Shown here: in pieces, positions 1-6,700 of the stretch | How positions within the stretch are numbered: position 1 is the stretch's first letter | Layout of the letters: the number at the start of each line of letters is the position of its first letter | DNA from: Candidatus Methylomirabilota bacterium | GTDB taxonomy: Bacteria; Methylomirabilota; Methylomirabilia; Methylomirabilales; JACQHM01 | Reading direction: 5' to 3' | Assembly (NCBI GenBank): GCA_016199025.1 | Contig: JACQHM010000270.1 | Span: 1-8,202, forward strand | DNA length: 8,202 nt | Made by a program: the position numbers and the translations under genes | The notes under the pieces: generated by a model | What the model was told of the DNA's origin: nothing | Seen by the model: the letters and a program-made list of their open reading frames with translations, nothing else | Database searches by the model: none

Positions 1-1460
1 AAGTGATTGGTTTTCTTCTCCGTCTCCCCCCCGATCTCCATTCGGGCTCGGAAGCGCTCGATGAGCCGACAGAACTCTTCCAGCGCTTTCCGGGGCTTCC
101 GCGGCAGGCGCTTCTCCTCCACAGCCTGTGAGCAGGCCTCCCAGAGAGAGATCCGCCCGGTCCTGGCGATCCCTAAAAGGTGCTCCAGGGTGCCCTCGCC
201 GATCCCTCTGGGCGGAACATTGATGATCCGTCGGAGGCTCGCCTCATCGTCAGGGTTGGCGATCAGGCGGAGATAGGCCAGCATATCCTTGATCTCCTTC
301 CGTTCGTAGAACCGTAAGCCCCCGACGATGACGTACGGGATCAGGAAGCGCCTGAAGGCCTCCTCCAGGGCGCGGGACTGGGCATTCACCCGGTAGAAGA
401 TGGCGACTTCATCGTAGCTTCGCCCATCAACGACGGAAAGGGTCTTGATCATCTCGCTGATAAAGCGGGCCTCGTCCTCCTCGTCCTCCGCCTGGTAGAC
501 GGTGATCCGCTCCCCCTCGCCGTTCTCCGTCCAGAGCCGTTTCCCCTTCCTCCCCAGGTTGTGGGCGATGACCGACCCCGCCGCGTCCAGGATCCTCTGG
601 GTTGAGCGGTAGTTCTGCTCCAACCGGATCACCTTGCATCCCGGATAGTCCCGCTCGAAGTCCAGGATATTGGAGAGATCGGCCCCTCTGAAGCCGTAAA
701 TCGCCTGGTCGTCGTCACCCACCACGCAGAGGTTCCGATGGGCCTTCGCCAGGAGATGAATCAAGCGGTACTGGGCTGGGTTTGTGTCCTGGTACTCGTC
801 CACCATCAGGTACCGCCAGAGGTCCTGGTAGGAGCGCAAGACCTCGGGCCGCTCCTCGAAGAGGAGGGCGGTCATCATCAGGAGGTCGTCGAAGTCCAGG
901 GCGTGAAGCCTCCGGAGTTTTTCCTGGTAGAGGCGGTAGATCTTCGCTACCCGTTCCTCCAGGAAATCGTTCGCGCCCATGGCATACTCTGAGGGGCCCA
1001 GAAGTTCTGCCTTGGCCCGGCTGATCCGGGAGGCAATCATCCGGGGATTGATGGTCTTTTCTGAAAGGTCCAGCTCCTTCAGGCACTCCCGGATCAGGAC
1101 AAGCTGATCCCTCTCGTCGTAGATCACAAACGAGTTGGGGAGGCCGATCCCTTGAGCATGTCTCCTTAAGATCCTGACGCAGGTGGCGTGGAAGGTTCCG
1201 ACCCAGACGTTCAGGCCATCCTGCTGGAGGAGGATTGAGACCCGCCTTTTCATCTCCCCGGCCGCCTTGTTCGTAAAGGTGACGGCGAGGATCTGGCCGG
1301 GGCTTACCTCTTTCCGGCCGATGAGATACGCGATCCTCCGGGTGATGACCCGGGTCTTCCCGGAACCTGCCCCGGCCAGGACCAGAAGGGGCCCTTCAGT
1401 CGAGACGACCGCTTCCAACTGTTCGGGGTTCAGATCGGCCAGGATAGGATCGTTGGTCAT
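1..1460 (-). CDS. UvrD/PcrA-family 3'-5' DNA helicase (SF1A), C-terminus cut by window edge
   Basis: ATP-dependent DNA helicase that unwinds duplex DNA in excision/mismatch repair and in removing recombination or replication intermediates; cytoplasmic. 486 residues are visible; relatives run to about 720, so the last third (helicase motifs V and VI) lies outside the window. The reading frame is open from the ATG to base 3. Visible in order: Q-motif region LNPEQLEAV (10-18), Walker A AGAGSGKT (29-36), motif Ia-like TFTNKAAGEM, GTFHATCVRILR, Walker B/motif II DEYQDTN (221-227), motif III GDDDQAIYGFRGA (248-260), motif IV QNYRST (282-287), then the 2B-domain region up to the edge. All expected ATPase residues (K35, D221, E222) are present. 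The start is fixed by an in-frame TAG 12 bases upstream; the Shine-Dalgarno match is poor. A promoter-like site lies about 120 bases upstream. The family is certain; UvrD, PcrA or Rep cannot be separated from this part alone. Confidence 0.95.
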   Translation of the reverse strand, partial: MTNDPILADLNPEQLEAVVSTEGPLLVLAGAGSGKTRVITRRIAYLIGRKEVSPGQILAVTFTNKAAGEMKRRVSILLQQDGLNVWVGTFHATCVRILRRHAQGIGLPNSFVIYDERDQLVLIRECLKELDLSEKTINPRMIASRISRAKAELLGPSEYAMGANDFLEERVAKIYRLYQEKLRRLHALDFDDLLMMTALLFEERPEVLRSYQDLWRYLMVDEYQDTNPAQYRLIHLLAKAHRNLCVVGDDDQAIYGFRGADLSNILDFERDYPGCKVIRLEQNYRSTQRILDAAGSVIAHNLGRKGKRLWTENGEGERITVYQAEDEEDEARFISEMIKTLSVVDGRSYDEVAIFYRVNAQSRALEEAFRRFLIPYVIVGGLRFYERKEIKDMLAYLRLIANPDDEASLRRIINVPPRGIGEGTLEHLLGIARTGRISLWEACSQAVEEKRLPRKPRKALEEFCRLIERFRARMEIGGETEKKTNH

Positions 1461-1514
1461 GACGAGTGGAGCCTAGCGGAAATGATCCAGTGGTTTGTCA
1501 TAGGGTCAACTCCA

Positions 1515-1546
1515 CGAAGAATCTCCGTCCTACGCTCAGGGTGACA
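1515..1546. repeat. Degenerate dispersed-repeat-like element in helicase 5' leader
   Basis: The segment contains GAAGAATCTCCGTC followed by TACGCTCAGGGTGACA. This resembles a widespread short intergenic element of many bacterial genomes, of the form AGATTCTTCG...CGCTCAGGATGACA. It is flanked by a CTCCAC/GTGGAG inverted pair (1510-1515 and 1551-1556). It sits between the candidate helicase promoter and the helicase start codon, so it would be transcribed. Assignment is by recollection of the pattern only; no second copy is present in this window. Confidence 0.4.
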
Positions 1547-1585
1547 AATGGTGGAGAACTTCCACCGCTCTACACCAGAGAGTTT

Positions 1586-1613
1586 ATTATAGCCTCGTAT
1601 CCCTCCCTCTCAA
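1586..1613 (-). promoter_or_regulatory. Sigma70-like promoter for the helicase gene
   Basis: Read on the minus strand, TTGAGA (1613-1608) and a perfect TATAAT (1591-1586) are separated by 16 bases. Transcription would start near 1579, giving a 5' leader of about 119 nt before the helicase ATG. Spacing and hexamers match the sigma70 consensus at 11 of 12 positions, which is notable in GC-rich DNA. Confidence 0.55.
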
Positions 1614-1691
1614 AGCAAAAATCGGCTTGTTGGAGTGTCGTGGGGAGGGTTCTTCCCCCTTTCCCTGGTAGGGCTGTGCATGACCCATCTC

Positions 1692-1714
1692 TCCTCCCCC
1701 CTTGTGGGGGAGGA
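1692..1714. repeat. REP/MITE-like G/C hairpin repeat
   Basis: A perfect 9-bp stem, TCCTCCCCC (1692-1700) with GGGGGAGGA (1706-1714), closes a 5-base loop (CTTGT) and is followed by a G-rich tail, TGAAGGTGGGGGG. This architecture (CTCCCC-CTTGTG-GGGGAGG plus purine tail) is typical of short palindromic repeats scattered between genes in many GC-rich bacteria. There is no T-run, so it is not a classical terminator. No other copy occurs in the window. Confidence 0.5.
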
Positions 1715-1756
1715 TGAAGGTGGGGGGTCTCTCTGGAGTTACCGCCGAAAAATCGC

Positions 1757-1785
1757 TTGACAACAGGGAGAGGGCAGAGTAAAAG
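1757..1785 (+). promoter_or_regulatory. Sigma70-like promoter upstream of leader RNA and propeller gene
   Basis: A perfect -35 hexamer TTGACA (1757-1762) is followed after 17 bases by TAAAAG (1780-1785), a moderate -10. Transcription would begin near 1792. The preceding bases AAAATCGC closely match those before the -35 of the CHRD promoter at 3119. The site lies about 210 bases before the propeller start and about 90 before the terminator. Confidence 0.5.
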
Positions 1786-1791
1786 GAGAAT

Positions 1792-1918
1792 CATCTCTTT
1801 TTTAGAGGAGACCCGGCCCATGCCGGAGGGGTGAAGACAAGTCGAAGACGCTCTTTGAGTTGTGTGTGGACCTGAACAAAAGGCCCTGCAGGATCATCTC
1901 TGCCCACAGGGCCTTTTT
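1792..1918 (+). ncRNA. Candidate small RNA or attenuated 5' leader
   Basis: Promoter-like and terminator signals bracket about 127 nt without a sizeable reading frame. Small helices can be drawn: CTCT/AGAG around a T-run (1795-1807), CCGGC/GCCGG with loop CCAT (1813-1826), then a GAAGAC direct repeat (1833-1838 and 1844-1849) and the terminator hairpin. The nine bases ATCATCTCT occur near the 5' end (1790-1798) and again in the terminator region (1893-1901); the purine tract AGAGGAGA (1804-1811) could pair with either. A four-codon frame ATG-CCG-GAG-GGG-TGA (1820-1834) follows that purine tract at ribosome-site spacing. I recognise no riboswitch or sRNA family. It could be a stand-alone sRNA or a leader controlling the gene at 1994. 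Confidence 0.35.
1878..1918 (+). terminator. Strong intrinsic (rho-independent) terminator
   Basis: AAAAGGCCCT (1878-1887) pairs with AGGGCCTTTT (1908-1917). An inner GCAG/CTGC helix (1888-1891 with 1900-1903) and a 4-base bulge lie inside, and the right arm runs into TTTTT and CGTTTT. The A-run on the left arm means it could also work on the minus strand. No protein gene ends just before it, so on the plus strand it must end an RNA transcript or act as an attenuator 76 bases ahead of the propeller gene. Confidence 0.8.
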
Positions 1919-1980
1919 CGTTTTGGCGGCGGACGCCCTCTGATGAACAGGGGGACCCAAAGAGAGGGACCTATGATCTC

Positions 1981-1986
1981 AGGAGG
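1981..1986 (+). promoter_or_regulatory. Ribosome binding site fixing the propeller gene start
   Basis: AGGAGG lies 7 bases before the ATG at 1994. It decides against the longer in-frame starts at 1862 and 1973; the former would begin upstream of the terminator hairpin. Confidence 0.8.
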
Positions 1987-1993
1987 AGAGAAA

Positions 1994-3066
1994 ATGCCAG
2001 GCACGAAAGGCTTTCGCTTATTTCCTGTGGTGCTCGCCGCCGTGCTGGGACTGGCCGCCTCAGGTCATGCCGCCGTCATCCCCTTTCGCCTCAATGGGGA
2101 TGTCTACCGTGTCAACGCGCAAGAAGGAGCGACGCCGCAAAACGTGAGCCTGACACTCGATAACCTCTCCCTCGGTAATGACGGGTGGCTGAACACCTCC
2201 TCTGACGGAGCGTGGCTGATCCTGAGCACGGAACGCTTTGACGCGGAGTGTGTGGGTTGGCCATGCCTGGCCGGCCATCTCGGCCGATGGGAGCAAAGTC
2301 GTGTTCGACTGTGGGGACCAACCCTTTGGTGCCGAGGGGACGTCTCTCTGCGAAGTGGGCACCAACGGCACGGGCTTCCGCGTAGTGCTGACCCCGGCCG
2401 ACAGTCCACCCGGCTTCCCGGATACCGGGGCCCTGCACAGCCCGGACTACGCCCCTGACGGCAGCATCGTCTTTGAGGCCGACTGGGACGGCGAGCGCCT
2501 CTGGCGCCTGCCGGTTGATGCTACGGAACCGGTCAAAATAACCAAATCAGTTTCCCAACGATAATTCACCGTGTGTGCTGCCCGATGGTCGGATCGTCTC
2601 GCTCTGGTTGGATCGGCCTGGAAATCCTACGGGGCGGCACGAGCTCAAGGTAATGGCTTCCAACGGCAACAGTTACATCATGGTCCTGACCGGGGTGGAC
2701 GTGACAGACATTGGTATCGGCTGCGGTGATGGTTCCACTACCGGTTCCGATCTCTTCCTCACCGGTCCCATGCCGGGGCTGACCGGGACGGTCAATACCA
2801 TCGAGGTAAGTGGTGCGACACCCAGCACCAGGATCTTCTTCGTGCACGGGTTCCAAGATGGTTCGACTGTGGTCCCAGGCTGCCCTGGGGTCACGGTAGA
2901 CATCCTGAACCCCAAGCTGGACGGCAGTGCCGTGGCGGATGCCTATGGCGACGTGAGCCTGAGGGCTTTCGTGCCCGGGGCTGCCAGCGGTCGCACCGTC
3001 CTGCTCCAGGCGGTCGAGCGGTCCAGTTGCACGGTCAGTAACCTGGTCACCCACACCTTCCCCTAA
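1994..3066 (+). pseudogene. Secreted PD40/TolB-like beta-propeller protein, broken by two frame changes
   Basis: The protein is probably an extracytoplasmic beta-propeller with an added C-terminal beta domain; its role is unknown. Three consecutive reading frames on one strand give parts of one protein. Part one starts at ATG 1994 with a signal peptide (cleavage near GHA-AVIPF) and a first propeller blade with SSDGAWLILSTERFD. The second frame carries two PD40-type repeats, WPAISADGSKVVFD and HSPDYAPDGSIVFE, and ends at 2564. The third carries NSPCVLPDGRIVSLW and a cysteine-containing C-terminal domain ending at 3066. The first shift lies around 2258-2285 in a run of GGCC repeats. The second is best explained by one extra A in the AAA at 2544-2546, since removing it joins VKIT to NQFPNDNSPC. 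The first joint may also hide an internal deletion, because few blades remain. Sequence error is the main alternative to a real pseudogene. Confidence 0.75.
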
Positions 3067-3118
3067 CCAGAACGAATCTCCCTGCCTGGGCTCTGAGGTG
3101 AGGGCCTCCAGAAAACGC

Positions 3119-3147
3119 TTGACCTAGAGCAGCAGCTCCTCTAAGCT
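3119..3147 (+). promoter_or_regulatory. Sigma70-like promoter of the CHRD gene
   Basis: TTGACC (3119-3124) and TAAGCT (3142-3147) are separated by 17 bases, placing transcription start near 3154, about 80 bases before the start codon. The 17-base spacer contains an inverted repeat, TAGAG (3125-3129) with CTCTA (3139-3143), which extends over the first two -10 bases and could be an operator. The bases before the -35 (AAAACGC) resemble those before the promoter at 1757. Confidence 0.45.
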
Positions 3148-3220
3148 CCCTGGCATGTGCGGGGCTGCATACCGCCTCATCGGGCATCCTGCCTGAATGA
3201 GGAAACCCCATGAAGCCGCG

Positions 3221-3226
3221 AGGAGG
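3221..3226 (+). promoter_or_regulatory. Ribosome binding site fixing the CHRD gene start
   Basis: AGGAGG lies 7 bases before ATG 3234. An in-frame ATG at 3210 is also preceded by a weaker GAGGA, but starting there would add eight polar residues before the signal peptide. Confidence 0.75.
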
Positions 3227-3233
3227 ACACACG

Positions 3234-3740
3234 ATGAAGCCGCTTAGGATCACTGCGCTCGTGCTCCCCGTGGCCCTGCTGATGATGCTCGGCGCTCCAG
3301 CCCTGGCCGGGGCGCAGGAGAGACTGCAGGCCACGTTACAGGGGTTTGAAGAGGTTCCGGCCGTCTCTACCACGGGGAGTGGGGAATTCCTAGGGATCAT
3401 CAACGCGAGTGAAACCTTAATCGGGTATCAACTGAGCTATACCGATCTCGAAGGAACGGTCACGGCAGCCCATATCCACTTGGGCCAACCGGGGGTCGAT
3501 GGCGGCATTATTGCCTTTCTCTGTGGAGGGGGGGATAAACCGGCCTGTCCACCGTCCCCGGAGGTGGTGAGGGGGAGGATAGACGCTGCCGACATCATCG
3601 GCCCCACGGATCAGGGCATCGACGCCGTGGAACTCGCGGAGGTGCTGAACGCGATCCGCAGCTTCGTGACCTATGCCAACGTGCATACCGACAAATTCCC
3701 TGATGGCGAGATTCGCGGACAAATCGCCGTGCAGCCCTGA
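3234..3740 (+). CDS. Secreted CHRD-domain protein
   Basis: A 168-residue exported protein made almost entirely of one CHRD (chordin-like) domain, a beta-rich fold common in bacterial secreted proteins and of unknown biochemical role there. Residues 1-28 form a signal peptide (MKPLR, a hydrophobic stretch, then ALAGA before QERL), so the product is periplasmic or extracellular. Diagnostic CHRD features follow: LQATLQGFEEVPAVSTTGSGEF near the start, AAHIHLG in the middle, and YANVHTDKFPDGEIRGQI at the end. Two cysteines in FLCGGGDKPACPP could form a disulfide. The domain contains an extra loop (SPEVVRGRIDAADIIGPTD) between the central and last strands. The gene follows the broken propeller gene by 167 bases, has its own promoter-like site and converges on the efflux operon across 33 bases. 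No clear intrinsic terminator separates the two. The domain call is firm; the function is open. Confidence 0.9.
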   Translation: MKPLRITALVLPVALLMMLGAPALAGAQERLQATLQGFEEVPAVSTTGSGEFLGIINASETLIGYQLSYTDLEGTVTAAHIHLGQPGVDGGIIAFLCGGGDKPACPPSPEVVRGRIDAADIIGPTDQGIDAVELAEVLNAIRSFVTYANVHTDKFPDGEIRGQIAVQP

Positions 3741-3773
3741 GAGGAGGAGTAATCGCTCCATCACTTCATCTAT

Positions 3774-6700
3774 CTATGTCTCAGGTTTGCCCCCCTCCTG
3801 GCCGCCGATCCCGAAGCGTCTGACCAAGGTGGGGACCACGATGAGGTTTAAGAAGGTCGAGGTCGCCAATCCCCCCAGGATGACCCAGGCCAGGGGCCGC
3901 TCCAGCTCCTTCCCCACCGGGCTCCCGACGACCAGGGGGAAGAGCCCCAGGGCCGCGACGGAGGCCGTCATCAAGACGGGACTCAACCGGTCAAGCGATC
4001 CCTGGATCACCGCCTCCTCCAGGGACCTTCCTCTTTCCCAGATCAGGTGCTGGTAGTGGGTCAAAAGGATGATGCCGTTTCTGGCGGCGATGCCGAAGAC
4101 GGCGACGAAGCCGATCAGGGAGGAGACACTCAACGTCTGATCGGTCAAGAGGACGGCGAAGACGCCGCCGATCAGGGCCAGGGGGAGGTTCACCATGACC
4201 AGCAGGGCTGCTCGGGCCGACCCAAAGGCCTGGAAGAGAAGGAGAAAGATCACCAGGATGGCAGCGAGGCCTAAGGACGTGATGATCCGCTGGCTCCGCT
4301 GTTGGCTCTCGAACTGGCCGCCGTACTGGACAAAGTAGCCGGGGGGGAGTTTCCCCTGGCTTCTGACCTTCTCCTGGATCTCGCTGATGACGCCGTGAAG
4401 GTCCCGCCCCTCCACGTTGGACTGGACCACGATCCGCCGCAGGACGTTCTCGCGATTGATGATATACGGGCGCTCGTCCACGGTGATCTCGGCGACCTGG
4501 CTTAAAGGGACCCTGGCGCCGGTCGGGGTATCCAGGAGGAGCGACTGGAGGGCCTCAATATTTCCCCTGGAGGCCTCATCGAAGCGGACAACCATGTCGA
4601 AGGACTTCTGCCCTTCCAATACCTGGGAAATGACCAGGCCGTTCAGGGCCGCCTCCGCGAATCTCAGCACATCCTCACTCTTCAAACCGTACCTGGCCGC
4701 CGCCGGTCGATCCACCTTGATGGCGAGTTGCGGGACGTTGAAGATGGGCTCCAGTTGGAGGTCCGTGACCCCCTTGACCCCTTGCAGAATGGCCCGGACC
4801 TCTTCCCCCTTCTCCCGCAGGAGGGAAAGATCAGGGCCGAAGATCTTCACGGCGATCTGGGCCGTCACCCCCGAGAGGGCCTCATCCATCCGGTGGGCGA
4901 TGAACTGGCCGACGTTCACGGCGACCCCCGGGAGCTTCGAGAGATCCTCCCGGATCGCCCTGAGGAGCATGTCGGGGTCCCGGTCCTTGAACTCTAAGGT
5001 GACATCGAACTCGCTGAAGTTCACCGGCGAGACCTCCTCCCCCACCTCTCCCACTCCGACCCGCTGGACGACGGAGATCACCTCCGGGTACTTGAGTAGG
5101 ACCTCCTGCACCTTCTTCCCCAGCCGCATGGACTCCTCCAGAGAGGTCCCGGGGAGGGCCGTCATGGCGATGATGAAGTTCCCCTCGTGGAACTCCGGGA
5201 GGAAGGAGCGGCCCAGGAACGGGATGATGGCCATGGCGGAGAGGAGCAGAGCCACGGAGATCCCGACAATTGTCCTAGGCCGAGGGAGGGACCAGTCCAG
5301 GATCTTCTGGTAGATCCTCTTCATCCAGGCGACCGTGACACTCTCCTTCTCCAGGCCCCTACCCTTGGTCAGGAACAAGGAGCAGAGGACCGGGGTCTGG
5401 GTGAAGGCGACCAAAAGCGAGGCGAAGATAGCGACGATGTAGGAGAGGCCCAACGGGGTGAAGATCCGCCCCTCGGGGCCTGAGAGGAAGAAGACGGGGA
5501 GGAACACGACCATGGTGATGAAGGTCGCATAGACAACGGAGGCCCGGATCTCGACGGAGGCCTTGTAGATGACGGCTAACGCCGGCTCCGGGTTCGACCG
5601 TCGCTGGTTCTCCCGAAGCCTCCTGAAGATGTTCTCCGCATCAATGATGGCATCATCCACGACCCCGCCCAAGGCGACGGACATCCCTCCAATGGTCATG
5701 GTGTTGATCCCGACATGAAAGAGGCGGAGGACAATCAAGGCCAGGAGCAGCGAGATTGGCATGGCCAGGAAGGTGACAAGGGAGGGCCGGAGATTTAAGA
5801 AGAAGAGGAAGAGAACGGCAGTGACGATGACAGCCCCCTCCAGGAGGGCCAGGCGGAGGTTTTGGACGGTCGCCTCGATGAAGCTGGCCTGCCGGAAGAG
5901 GGCCTTGTGGAGCCGGACCCCCTCGGGGAGGGTCCTCTCCATGTCCTGGAGGGCCTCTTCGACCTTCTGGGTCGTTTTCAGGGTATCGGCGCCGAAGGCC
6001 TTGGTCACGGCCCCCAGGACCAGGGGCTTCCCGCCGTTGAGACTCGCATCCCCTCTTTTTAAGGCCGCCCCAAACCTCACCTCGGCCACCTGGCCGACGG
6101 TGATGGGGATCCCACCTTTCACCTTGATGACGGAGTGCTCGATGTCCTCCAGCGAGGCGATCCGGCCCTGACCGGTGACGATATACTCTTGGTCCGAGGC
6201 CGTGACAACCCCGCCGGGGATGTTGGCGTTGGAGCCCTTCAACGCCTCGACGACCTCGTGAAGGGTCAGGTCGTAGCTCTTCAAGCGTTGGGGGGAGACA
6301 AAGACCTGATACTGCTTGACCCCCCCCCCGACGCAGACAACGGAGGCCACCCCGGGAACGGCCAGGAGGCGGTTCCTGATCTCCCAGTCGCAGATGGTCC
6401 GAAGGTCCAGGTCCGAACCCCTTCCATCGTCCCGCTCGTAGGTCAGACCGTACTCCAATAGCCTCCCGATCACCGAGGCGACGGGGAGCATGACCGGAGT
6501 CCTCGCCCCTTCGGGAAGCTGCTCTTCCGCCTGCCGAAGGCGTTCGGCGACCACCTGCCTGGCGGCGGAGAGGTTGGTCCCCCATTCGAAGACGGCGACG
6601 ATGGTGGAGAGGCCAAGGATGGAGGAGGAACGGACGGTCACCACCCCAGGCGTGCCGTTCAGGGCGGCCTCGATGGGGAGGGAGATCAAGGTTTCGACGT

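Larger units (their letters stand above)
1461..1993. other. 533-base intergenic region without a convincing protein gene
   Basis: This spacer separates the divergent helicase and beta-propeller genes. The reading frames inside it lack ribosome sites and resemble no protein I know. It contains, left to right: a degenerate dispersed-repeat-like element (1515-1546), a minus-strand promoter-like site (1586-1613), a G/C-rich hairpin repeat (1692-1714), a plus-strand promoter-like site (1757-1785), a structured segment, an intrinsic terminator (1878-1918) and the ribosome site of the propeller gene (1981-1986). Confidence 0.8.

Noticed and set aside
715..1086. Minus- and plus-strand reading frames inside the helicase region
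   Set aside because: The helicase frame carries all expected motifs in order across this stretch; the other frames are shadows.
1862..1993. An N-terminal extension of the propeller protein to ATG 1862
   Set aside because: It would translate through the terminator hairpin and place 44 polar residues before the signal peptide; ATG 1994 has an AGGAGG at ideal spacing.
2238..2564. A separate small gene starting at ATG 2238
   Set aside because: There is no ribosome site, and its protein continues the propeller fold of the frame upstream and is continued by the frame downstream; it is a fragment of the broken gene.
2566..3054. A minus-strand gene opposite the propeller C-terminal part
   Set aside because: The plus-strand frame has a recognisable repeat and C-terminal domain; the minus-strand product is His/Arg/Asp-rich shadow sequence.
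3741..3773. A bidirectional terminator between the convergent CHRD and permease genes
   Set aside because: Only a 4-bp GGAG/CTCC stem without a T-run was found; it is too weak to call.
4417..5313. A 298-codon plus-strand reading frame opposite the RND permease
   Set aside because: It is antisense to a clearly conserved permease, has Ser/Arg/Thr-rich composition typical of shadow frames in GC-rich DNA, and has no recognisable domain.
5653..6585. A 310-codon minus-strand frame in another phase of the permease gene
   Set aside because: The protein is Gly/Arg/Pro-rich low-complexity sequence overlapping conserved RND coding sequence; it is a shadow.
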